Source: Devosia lucknowensis
Lineage (GTDB): Bacteria; Pseudomonadota; Alphaproteobacteria; Rhizobiales; Devosiaceae
Direction of reading: 5' to 3'
DNA: 64,000 bases
NCBI RefSeq assembly: GCF_900177655.1
Contig: NZ_FXWK01000001.1
Coordinates: forward strand, 2,418,001 to 2,482,000
Translations under genes and position numbers: made by a program
Part shown: one piece after another, positions 16,364 through 23,706 of the stretch
Layout of the letters: each line of letters begins with the position of its first letter
How positions within the stretch are numbered: position 1 is the stretch's first letter
The notes under the pieces: model-generated
What the model saw: only the letters and a program-made list of their open reading frames with translations
The model's database searches: none
What the model was told of the DNA's origin: nothing

Positions 16364-18073
16364 ATGGACACGCCTGCTACTGACGGACTTCGCCCATGGA
16401 TCGCCAGCTATCCCGAAGGGATCAAGTGGGACGACGCCATAGACACAACGCCAGTGCATGAGCAGGTGCTCGCCGCCTGTGCCAGGGATCCGGGCGCCGT
16501 TGCGCTCGACTTTCTGGGCGGCACGACGACATTTGGCGAACTGGCCGAGAAGATCGTTGCCTTTGCCGGCGCACTGCAGTCCCAGTTCGGCGTCACCAAG
16601 GGCACGCGCGTCGCCTTGATGCTGCCCAATACCCCGTTCTACCCGATTGCCTATTTCGGCGTGCTGCGCGCCGGTGGCACCGTCGTCAATTGCAATCCGC
16701 TCTACACCGTTTCCGAACTGGGCCACATCACCGCCAATGCAGGCGCCGACGTCATGGTCACCCTCGATCTTCAGCAGATTTTCGAAAAAGGAGAGGCCCT
16801 GCTCAAGGCCGGCCACGTCAAGAAGCTGATCGTGGCGCACTTCCCCAACGCCCTGCCGCTGGTCAAGAAGATCCTCTTCTCGGTGGCCAAGCGCAAGGAT
16901 CTCGCCAAGCTGGGCCAATCCGCTCACGCCGCCGCCATCACCGGGTTCGAGGCGATGCTGTCGCGCAAGGACACGCCCTCCCCTGTCACCATCGACCCCA
17001 CGGCGGACATTGCCGTCCAGCAATATACCGGCGGCACCACCGGCATCCCCAAGGGCGCCCTGCTCACCCACGCCAATATTTCGGCCAATATGAGCCAGAT
17101 CGACAAATGGGGTGATGGGCTCTTTCTGCCGCGCTCCACTGTCGTCGCCGTCCTGCCATTCTTTCATATCTTTGCCATGACCGTCTGCATGAACGTGCCG
17201 CTCAGCAACGGAACGCGCGTCGTCATGCTGCCGCGCTTCGAGCTCAAGGCACTGCTGAACCTCCTGACCCGTACCAAGGCCAACGTGCTGCCTGCCGTGC
17301 CGACGCTGCTCAACGCCATCGCGCGCGCCGATTCCGCGACGGCCGAACACCTCGCGAGCCTCGAAGTGGCCATTTCGGGCGGCGCTGCCCTGCCTGACGA
17401 AGTTCGCGGCGCCTTCGCCGGGAAATCCAAAGCGCTCCTTGCCGAAGGCTATGGTCTGACTGAAGCCTCGCCGGTCGTCTGCTGCGCTGCCTTGCGCAAG
17501 CCCTCCAAGGCAATGTCCATCGGCCTGCCGTTGCCGGGCACCGATATTCGCTTCGTCGATGTCGACACCGGGCAGGTCGTGGGCATCGGTGAAAATGGCG
17601 AGCTCCAGGTCAAGGGGCCGCAGGTCATGCCCGGCTACTATGAAAATCCCGAGGCGAGCCGCGACGCCTTCATGGATGGCTGGCTACGCACCGGCGACGT
17701 CGGCCACATGGACGAGGACGGCTATGTCTTCCTCGTGGACCGTATCAAGGACCTCATCATCTGCTCGGGCTTCAACGTCTATCCGCGCACCATCGAGGAA
17801 GCGATGATGACCCACGATGCCGTCGAGGAGGTCAATGTCATCGGCGTGCCCGACGAATATCGCGGCGAGGCGCCGGTGGCCTACGTCAAGCTCAAGGCCG
17901 GCAAGAGCGCCACCGAAGCCGAACTCAAGTCGTTCCTCACCGACAAGCTTAACAAGATCGAAATGCCCAGGCAGGTGATCTTCAAGGACGCCCTGCCCAA
18001 GACCTTGATCGGCAAGCTTTCCAAGAAGGAACTGCGCGAGGAATACGCGCAAACCCATACGAGGCCGAATTGA
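16364..18073 (+). CDS. fadD: Long-chain fatty acid--CoA ligase FadD
   Basis: ATP-dependent acyl-CoA synthetase that activates fatty acids before beta-oxidation, through an acyl-AMP intermediate. From ATG at 16364 it has 569 residues; GAGGAG lies 7 bp upstream, while the ATG at 16358 is too close to it. The P-loop-like motif [12 protein letters not shown] lies near residue 221, [11 protein letters not shown] is the A5 motif, [20 protein letters not shown] is the FACS signature, and the catalytic lysine is in [13 protein letters not shown] close to the end. The MerR gene overlaps its stop codon. Confidence 0.93.
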   Translation: MDTPATDGLRPWIASYPEGIKWDDAIDTTPVHEQVLAACARDPGAVALDFLGGTTTFGELAEKIVAFAGALQSQFGVTKGTRVALMLPNTPFYPIAYFGVLRAGGTVVNCNPLYTVSELGHITANAGADVMVTLDLQQIFEKGEALLKAGHVKKLIVAHFPNALPLVKKILFSVAKRKDLAKLGQSAHAAAITGFEAMLSRKDTPSPVTIDPTADIAVQQYTGGTTGIPKGALLTHANISANMSQIDKWGDGLFLPRSTVVAVLPFFHIFAMTVCMNVPLSNGTRVVMLPRFELKALLNLLTRTKANVLPAVPTLLNAIARADSATAEHLASLEVAISGGAALPDEVRGAFAGKSKALLAEGYGLTEASPVVCCAALRKPSKAMSIGLPLPGTDIRFVDVDTGQVVGIGENGELQVKGPQVMPGYYENPEASRDAFMDGWLRTGDVGHMDEDGYVFLVDRIKDLIICSGFNVYPRTIEEAMMTHDAVEEVNVIGVPDEYRGEAPVAYVKLKAGKSATEAELKSFLTDKLNKIEMPRQVIFKDALPKTLIGKLSKKELREEYAQTHTRPN

Positions 18074-18462
18074 GCCGCCAAGACGCCGACACGCGCGACC
18101 TTTTCTCCATCGCCGATCTCGCCAGCGAGTTCGGCATTTCCACGCGCGCCATCCGCTTCTACGAATCCAAGGGCCTGCTCGCTCCCGAGCGCGTGGGCGC
18201 CACCCGGATCTTCCGCAAGCGCGACCGCGCCCGCCTGATCCTGATCCTGCGCGGAAAACGCCTGGGCTTCACCCTGCGCGACATCTCAGACTACCTCAGC
18301 CTTTACGATGCCGACCGGTCCCAGCAGGTCAGCCTGCTCGCCGGAAAGGTCGACGAGCGCATTGCCCTGCTTGAACGCCAGCGCGACGACCTCGAGACCA
18401 CCATCAGCGAACTGCGCGAAATCAAGCACCTCGCCGAGGAAAGGCTGAAAAAGACGGGTTGA
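18070..18462 (+). CDS. MerR-family regulator of the fatty-acid degradation genes
   Basis: A 130-residue regulator starting with TTG at 18070, which overlaps the fadD stop as TTGA; no ATG is available before the DNA-binding domain. The winged helix spans about 10-80: FSIADLASEFGISTRAIRFY is the MerR helix-turn-helix, and LAPERVGATRIFRKRDRARL the wing. A coiled-coil dimerisation helix follows (about 85-125) with no metal-binding cysteines, so the ligand should be organic, possibly an acyl-CoA. Genes of this class beside acyl-CoA catabolic genes resemble LiuR. Coupling to fadD implies autoregulation. Confidence 0.86.
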   Translation: MSRQDADTRDLFSIADLASEFGISTRAIRFYESKGLLAPERVGATRIFRKRDRARLILILRGKRLGFTLRDISDYLSLYDADRSQQVSLLAGKVDERIALLERQRDDLETTISELREIKHLAEERLKKTG

Positions 18463-18466
18463 ATTT

Positions 18467-18486
18467 TTGTACGTAATTTTGTACAT
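18467..18486 (+). promoter_or_regulatory. Paired GTAC-core operator of the YefM-YoeB module
   Basis: Two GTAC cores, at 18469-18472 and 18481-18484, each preceded by TTT, are exactly 12 bp apart centre to centre. In Escherichia coli, YefM-YoeB binds a pair of TGTACA motifs at the same 12-bp spacing, so this is a likely autorepression site. The yefM ATG lies 20 bp downstream. Confidence 0.65.
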
Positions 18487-18506
18487 TTTTCACAAGGAGA
18501 ACCCGC

Positions 18507-18764
18507 ATGCGCGCAAAGTCCATCTCTGATTTTCGCAAAAATATCGCAGCCGACGTCGAACATGTTACCAATAGCGGCGAGCCACTGATCGTAACCAGGA
18601 CCGGCGGTAAAAAGCCGGTACTGGTGATCCCTCTTGAGCAAGCCGGGGAGTGGGACGAAACGGCTTATCTCCTGAGCAGTCCAGCGAATGCAGTGCGACT
18701 AAGAGATGCGATCAGGGAAGCAAATGCCGGAGGAGGCAAAGCCCGCGAGCTGCTTGAAGAATGA
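18507..18764 (+). CDS. yefM: YefM/Phd-family antitoxin
   Basis: Antitoxin of 85 residues. The N-terminal Phd/YefM DNA-binding fold shows in SISDFRKNIAADVEHVTNSG and EPLIVTRTGGKKPVLVIP (residues 5-45). The acidic C-terminal tail (about 50-85) would wrap and block YoeB. ACAAGGAG lies upstream of the ATG. Its stop overlaps the toxin start as ATGA, the usual antitoxin-first order. It would repress its own operon through the paired GTAC sites just upstream. Confidence 0.9.
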   Translation: MRAKSISDFRKNIAADVEHVTNSGEPLIVTRTGGKKPVLVIPLEQAGEWDETAYLLSSPANAVRLRDAIREANAGGGKARELLEE

Positions 18765-19015
18765 TTGTCGCCTTTATGACCAAGGGGTGGGAAGACTACC
18801 TATATTGGCAAGCGACCGACAAGCAGATGCTCAGGAAAGTGAATGCACTTATCAGGGAATGTCAGCGTACGCCTCGTGAAGGCAGCGGCAAGCCGGAAGC
18901 ATTGAAACATGAGTTCTCTGGCTGGTGGTCTCGCCGCATTTCTGAAGAACACCGGCTGGTTTATCGGGTGGCAGACGATCGCCTGGAAATCGCGCAGTGT
19001 CGGCATCACTATTAG
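18761..19015 (+). CDS. yoeB: YoeB-family ribosome-dependent mRNA interferase toxin
   Basis: Toxin of 84 residues, almost collinear with E. coli YoeB. The catalytic residues of that enzyme are all present at the same numbers: E46 in GKPEALKH, R65 in EEHRLVY and H83 in the closing RHHY. The N-terminal EDYLYWQATDKQMLRK is a family hallmark. It cleaves mRNA in the ribosomal A site when free of YefM. The gene overlaps yefM by 4 bp and, at its 3' end, the convergent UVR-motif gene by 4 bp. The module appears intact. Confidence 0.93.
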   Translation: MIVAFMTKGWEDYLYWQATDKQMLRKVNALIRECQRTPREGSGKPEALKHEFSGWWSRRISEEHRLVYRVADDRLEIAQCRHHY

Positions 19016-19323
19016 CGCTCCCGGCGCCCCTTGTGGTTCTTCGTCAGCGACGGCGGCTTTTTCGGCTTTACCCAGTCTTTCGGCGGTTGCCTGAGCGGCG
19101 CATTCGATCCCAACCCGATCTGCCCCGGCGGCGCCTGTCCCACCGACACCTCCACCGGCTTCCCCTCGTCATCGAGGATCACCGTTGCCTCCGCATCCTC
19201 GCCCTTCCACCGCGCGATTTCGTCCCGCAACGCCGCGGCCTTCTCGAAGTCGAAATTGGCTGCCGCCTCTTCCATCTGCTTTTCCAGCGCAACCAGCCGC
19301 GCATGATTGCTTCGCGATGACAT
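19012..19323 (-). CDS. UVR-motif (UvrB/UvrC-type) protein
   Basis: A 103-residue protein; GGAG upstream selects ATG at 19323 over 19335. Residues about 8-40 (LVALEKQMEEAAANFDFEKA then A-A-L-R-D-E-I) match the UVR helical hairpin by which UvrB and UvrC interact. The rest is low-complexity, proline- and lysine-rich (PKDWVKPKKPPSLTKNHKGR), suggesting nucleic acid or protein contact. It lies 60 bp downstream of the ATP-dependent DNA ligase on the same strand and may be co-transcribed with the repair pair. Function is unproven. Confidence 0.75.
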   Translation of the reverse strand: MSSRSNHARLVALEKQMEEAAANFDFEKAAALRDEIARWKGEDAEATVILDDEGKPVEVSVGQAPPGQIGLGSNAPLRQPPKDWVKPKKPPSLTKNHKGRRER

Positions 19324-19383
19324 CGCTTTCTCCATTTTCGCCGATACGCCCGCCCCGTTCAGGGGAAGCCAGGGTGGGGTTGC

Positions 19384-20949
19384 CTACCCCACAAACGCGT
19401 CCATATCCTCGATCCGGGCGGCCTCGCCTGCCGGCTTGTCCCATCGTATCCGGTTGATGCGCGGGAACCGCAGTGCCACCCCGGACTTGTGCCGCCCGCT
19501 CTTTTGCGCCGAGTCGAACGCCACCTCGAACACGAGTTCCTTCTTGACCTCGCGAACCGGCCCGAACGCCTGGATCGTATTAGCGCGGATCCAGCGGTCG
19601 AGCTGCTTGAGCTCCTCATCGGTGAACCCGAAATAGGCCTTGCCGATCGGCACGATCTCATTGCCCTTCCAGACGCCGAATGTGTAGTCCGAATAGAACG
19701 AACTGCGCTTGCCGTGTCCGCGCTGCGCATACATCAGCACTGCGTCCACCACGTTGGGGTCGCGCTTCCATTTGAACCAGAACCCCTTGGGACGTCCCGG
19801 CACGTAGGGCGAGGTCCTAAGTTTGATCATCACGCCCTCATGACCATGCTCGTCGGCGCCCATCCGCCGCAGCCGTGCCAGATCGTCCCAGTCCTTGAAG
19901 GGCAGGATGTCCGAGAGATCCATGCGCGTCTGCGGGTTCTTGGCAAACCACGCCTCGAGCCGCGCCCGCCGAGCCTCCCAGGTCAGCGCCCTGATATCCT
20001 CGTCGCCATCGAACAGTATGTCATAGACCCGCACGAAGCCGGGCAGTTCGGCCATCTGCTTGCCTTGGGCGACCTTGCGGTTGAGGCGCTGCTGCAGGTC
20101 ATTGAAACTGCGCGCATCGAAGTCGTGCCCGACCAGCAATTCGCCATCGAGCACCGCCCGTCCCATCGCCGCTTCCACCACGTCGGGAAAGCTGCCCACA
20201 ATATCGTCACCGGTGCGCGAAAACAGTGACGCACCGTCCTTGCCCAGCACCAACTGCACGCGAATGCCGTCCCATTTCCACTCCGCCGAAAACTCTTTGG
20301 GATCGAGCTTCTCGAAATCCGCCTCGTCGATCGGCGTCGAAAGCATGAGCGGGTGAAACCGCGCCGTGTGGTCGATATCAGGCCGCGCCGCCTTGCCCTC
20401 GAGCCACGCGAAAAGCTCCGCATAGGGCGGCTTGATCCCGTGCCACACTTCCTCGATGGCCTGCAGCTCGACGCCGCTCATTTCGGCCAGCGCCGTCTTG
20501 GCGAGGCGCGCCGAGACCCCGATACGCAGCGCCCCGGTCGCCAGCTTGATCAGCGCCCAACGTTCATGGATCGCCGCCTGCGTCAGCATATCGCCGATCA
20601 CCCGCGGCAGTTCGGCCTTGCTGGTCGTGTTCAAAATCGACACCACCTCGCTCAGGCGCGGCAATTCCCCCTCGCCGTGATGCGGCCAGATCAGGGCGAT
20701 CGTTTCGCCCAGGTCCCCCACATAGTCGTAGCTCAGTGCGAAGAGGGTTTCGTCCACTTGCGCCAGCACCGTCTCCTTGAGCAGGGCTGGCTTGACGTTG
20801 CGGATATCGAGTTCGCCCGTCAGCACCGCCAGCGCCAGCCCCCTGTCCGGGTCGGGCACTTCGGCGAAATACTGCGCCAGCGCTGCAATCTTTCGCGTCC
20901 GCGACGGCGTCAGGGCCAAAAGTTCGAGAAGGTCCGCAAACCGCTTCAT
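19384..20949 (-). CDS. ATP-dependent DNA ligase of the ligase-associated exonuclease cluster
   Basis: A 521-residue ligase. An N-terminal DNA-binding domain covers about 1-190; the adenylation domain starts around 205, with the AMP-accepting lysine K225 in EWKWDGIRVQ (motif KxDG). Motif III is VRVYDILFDGDED, motif IV EGVMIK, motif V GFWFKWKRD. An OB-fold domain follows and the end is RFPRINRIRWDKPAGEAARI. Layout and neighbour identify the bacterial family linked to cisplatin-damage response. Its ATG overlaps the exonuclease stop (ATGA). The usual partner helicase and PdeM phosphoesterase are not in this window. Confidence 0.9.
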   Translation of the reverse strand: MKRFADLLELLALTPSRTRKIAALAQYFAEVPDPDRGLALAVLTGELDIRNVKPALLKETVLAQVDETLFALSYDYVGDLGETIALIWPHHGEGELPRLSEVVSILNTTSKAELPRVIGDMLTQAAIHERWALIKLATGALRIGVSARLAKTALAEMSGVELQAIEEVWHGIKPPYAELFAWLEGKAARPDIDHTARFHPLMLSTPIDEADFEKLDPKEFSAEWKWDGIRVQLVLGKDGASLFSRTGDDIVGSFPDVVEAAMGRAVLDGELLVGHDFDARSFNDLQQRLNRKVAQGKQMAELPGFVRVYDILFDGDEDIRALTWEARRARLEAWFAKNPQTRMDLSDILPFKDWDDLARLRRMGADEHGHEGVMIKLRTSPYVPGRPKGFWFKWKRDPNVVDAVLMYAQRGHGKRSSFYSDYTFGVWKGNEIVPIGKAYFGFTDEELKQLDRWIRANTIQAFGPVREVKKELVFEVAFDSAQKSGRHKSGVALRFPRINRIRWDKPAGEAARIEDMDAFVG

Positions 20950-21950
20950 TCGCCCCCCTCCCCGCCATCGTCGTCGAGCCCAGGCAGCGCCAGCGGCTCC
21001 GCCTCGAGCCCCTGCTGCCGGCACCAATACACCAGCGCATCCTCCCGCCCATGCGTGACCCAGACGGTCCCTGCCCTGCTTTCGAGGATCGACTGGTTGA
21101 GTTCGCGCCAGTCGCAATGGTCGGAAATCACCAGCGGCAATTCCACCAGCGCCTGTCGGGCCCGCTGCTTGATGCTCATCCAGCCCGATGCCTGGCACAC
21201 TACAGGGTCGGGAAACCGCCGGCTCCACCGGTCCCTGATCGCCGAGGGCGGAGCGATGACGATCTGGCCGGCCATCGCCGCCTTCGGCATGCCGGTCGCG
21301 GAGATCAGTTCACCCAATGGCACGCCCAGCTCCTCGTAGAGCGCGCAGAGCCGGATCATCGCGCCATGGAGGTAGATCGGCTTGTCCCACCCCGCGTCGC
21401 GCAACAGCGCAATCACCCTTTGCGCCTTGCCAAGGGCATAACACCCGATGAGGTGGCACCGCTCGGGCTGGTCCGACACCGATTTCAGCAGTCGCGCGAT
21501 CTCGTCCTTGGGATCGGGGTGCTGGAACACCGGTAGCCCGAACGTCGCTTCGGTCACCAGGAGGTCGCACTCCACCGCCTCGAACGGCTCCGCCGTCCGG
21601 TCCGGCAGGCGCTTGTAGTCGCCCGTCACCAGCGCCCGCTGCCCCGCCGCCTCGATCAGCACCTGTGCCGAACCCAGGATATGCCCGGCCGGATGGAGGC
21701 TCACCACGGCATTGTCCATCACCAGCCGTTCACCCATCGGCAGAGCCTGGAACGAGCCAGCGCAATCTTCGCCGTAGCGCACCTTCATGATAGCGACGGT
21801 TTCCGGCGTCGCCAGCACCGCCCCATGCCCGCTGCGGGCGTGGTCGGCATGGCCGTGGGTGATGATGGCGCGCGGCTTGGGCGTATTCGGGTCGATCCAC
21901 GCATCGATCGCGGGGACATAGAGATCGCGGTTGAGGATCGGCTTGTTCAT
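20946..21950 (-). CDS. Ligase-associated DNA exonuclease (metallo-beta-lactamase fold)
   Basis: A 334-residue MBL/beta-CASP nuclease. The start at 21950 puts the conserved opening in the right place; a longer frame from 22001 adds unrelated residues. Metal ligands are visible: HGHADH at 32-37, HPAGHILGSAQ near 86-96, and the aspartate in TGDYKR. The family takes part in end processing for the adjacent ATP-dependent ligase. The gene overlaps ligase by 4 bp and is divergent from an esterase gene 87 bp away. Confidence 0.88.
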   Translation of the reverse strand: MNKPILNRDLYVPAIDAWIDPNTPKPRAIITHGHADHARSGHGAVLATPETVAIMKVRYGEDCAGSFQALPMGERLVMDNAVVSLHPAGHILGSAQVLIEAAGQRALVTGDYKRLPDRTAEPFEAVECDLLVTEATFGLPVFQHPDPKDEIARLLKSVSDQPERCHLIGCYALGKAQRVIALLRDAGWDKPIYLHGAMIRLCALYEELGVPLGELISATGMPKAAMAGQIVIAPPSAIRDRWSRRFPDPVVCQASGWMSIKQRARQALVELPLVISDHCDWRELNQSILESRAGTVWVTHGREDALVYWCRQQGLEAEPLALPGLDDDGGEGGE

Positions 21951-22037
21951 GTGGCCACAACGACTCTCGCCAGACTCCGGTTCACGCCTTGCGAATGCCA
22001 TGTGGGTGCGTCAAAACCTGGCAAGAGAGGAACCAAC

Positions 22038-23045
22038 ATGCGCAAGACCACCCACCCTGCCGGCACCGTCCATCGCCTCACCCTCGACAGCAAGACTCTT
22101 GCCGGCAACATGCTGGGCGATCCGACAACGCGCCTCGTCGATGTCTACGTACCCCACGGCCACGATGGCCGCGACCTGCCGCTCCTTGTCGATCTCGTCG
22201 GCTACACCGCTGGCGGACCCGCGCATACGGCCTGGAAAAGCTTCGTCGAAAACGTCCCCGAGCGCCTCGATCGCCTGATCGGCGAGGGCAGGATGGCGCC
22301 TGTGGCCGTCGCCTTCCCCGATTGCTTCTCGCGCCTCGGCGGCAACCAGTATGTCAATTCACCCGTCCTCGGAAACTACGAGGACTTCCTCATCGATGAA
22401 GTGCTCCCGGCCGTCGAAAGCAGGTTCGGCTGCGGCGGCGCGGGCAAGCGCGGCGTCTTCGGCAAATCCTCGGGCGGCTTCGGTGCTCTCGTCCACGCCA
22501 TGCGCCGTCCCGACGTCTGGTCGGCCGCCGCCAGCCATTCGGGCGATGCGGGCTTTGAAAACCTCTACCTCGCCGGTTTCCCCGACGTTCTACGGGCACT
22601 GGCAAAGCACGACAACTCCATCGAGAAGTGGATGAAAGCCTTCGAGGCCAAGCCCAAGCTCGATGGCAAGGACACCCATATCCTGATGTTCCTCTGCCAG
22701 GCCGCCAGCTTCGATCCGGCGCCGGACGACTATCTCGGCCTGCGCCTGCCGGTCACATCCGATACCTGCGAGGTGATCGAGGACCGCTGGAACAACTGGC
22801 TGGCCTGGGATCCGGCTGTCATGGTCAGGACGCACGCCCACAACATCGGCAAGCTCAAGGGTTTCTTCCTCGATTGCGGTACCGAGGACCAATACGCCAT
22901 CCTCTACGGCACCCGCCGGGTCCACAAGGACCTCGACCGCCAGGGCATCGCCCACCGCTACGAGGAGTTCCCCGACAATCACTCCGGAATCGATTACCGC
23001 ATGGATGCCAGCCTGCCCTGGATGGCGGGAGTCCTCGCAAGCTAG
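22038..23045 (+). CDS. Alpha/beta-hydrolase esterase (esterase-D/enterochelin-esterase type)
   Basis: A 335-residue cytoplasmic hydrolase with no signal peptide; GAGAGGA precedes the ATG at 22038. The nucleophile serine is probably the second S in GKSSGGFGAL near residue 152. The core shows VDVYVPHGHDGRDLPLLVDL and a C-terminal DNHSGIDYRMDASLPWM, with H in DNHSGI the likely catalytic histidine. The family includes S-formylglutathione hydrolase and Fes-like esterases; the substrate here is not evident. It stands alone, divergent from the exonuclease and overlapping exoD by 4 bp at the 3' ends. Confidence 0.82.
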   Translation: MRKTTHPAGTVHRLTLDSKTLAGNMLGDPTTRLVDVYVPHGHDGRDLPLLVDLVGYTAGGPAHTAWKSFVENVPERLDRLIGEGRMAPVAVAFPDCFSRLGGNQYVNSPVLGNYEDFLIDEVLPAVESRFGCGGAGKRGVFGKSSGGFGALVHAMRRPDVWSAAASHSGDAGFENLYLAGFPDVLRALAKHDNSIEKWMKAFEAKPKLDGKDTHILMFLCQAASFDPAPDDYLGLRLPVTSDTCEVIEDRWNNWLAWDPAVMVRTHAHNIGKLKGFFLDCGTEDQYAILYGTRRVHKDLDRQGIAHRYEEFPDNHSGIDYRMDASLPWMAGVLAS

Positions 23046-23629
23046 CCGAGAAACGTCCAGGCCAGCGTCACAAGCCCGGCGACGAGCCCGGCCCAAGCGA
23101 CTGCAAGCAGCCCGTCTCGCGCCGTGATGCTCAACGCATAGATCGCGATGACCGTCGCCGCCCAGGTGGAGGTGAACGGGATGAATTCGAGCAGCGGCAT
23201 GATGCAGCCCACGAGGATGCAGACCACGGCACCGGTGCGCCGCATCAGCGCCCCGGTCAGAAAGCTGGCCCTGGGTTTGACGACGCCGTCGGCCACCCGG
23301 CTCACGGGCCCAAGAAATTTCAGCAGCTTTTTGGCATGCTTGGCCGAAATGCACCGCTCGGTGAGCCATTTGGGCAGCCACACCTGCTCCCGGCCCAACG
23401 CAACCTGCGCAGCGACCAGAACGGTGTTGAGCCCGACCATGGTCGGCAGGCCCGGAATGATGCTCAGCGGCGAAACGACGATCAGCGCCGGCAATAGCAG
23501 CATGGGTCCTGCTGCACGTTGCCCTGCAATTTCGCGGATCAGGCCGATGGACACCTTTTCACCGGCATCGGCGCGCTCCTCGACCTTCCGAACAAGCTTG
23601 CCGAGGGTTCCCTCTTGTGTGTCGGTCAT
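23042..23629 (-). CDS. exoD: ExoD-family inner membrane protein
   Basis: A 195-residue protein from ATG at 23629. The ExoD signature is clear: GLIREIAGQRAAGPMLLLPA, then VSPLSIIPGLPTMVGLNTVL, and a C-terminal membrane region of three or four hydrophobic segments (about 125-195). ExoD affects exopolysaccharide production and alkali tolerance in Sinorhizobium; its biochemical role is unknown. It lies downstream of the PreP-like protease gene on the same strand with a 77-bp gap. Confidence 0.88.
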   Translation of the reverse strand: MTDTQEGTLGKLVRKVEERADAGEKVSIGLIREIAGQRAAGPMLLLPALIVVSPLSIIPGLPTMVGLNTVLVAAQVALGREQVWLPKWLTERCISAKHAKKLLKFLGPVSRVADGVVKPRASFLTGALMRRTGAVVCILVGCIMPLLEFIPFTSTWAATVIAIYALSITARDGLLAVAWAGLVAGLVTLAWTFLG

Positions 23630-23706
23630 GATCGCGGGCGTCCTTTCCTCAGGCAAACGCCGCTGCGATCATCCGCGTTCCGCTGGCTGATAGGTCCGCT
23701 TCGGCC

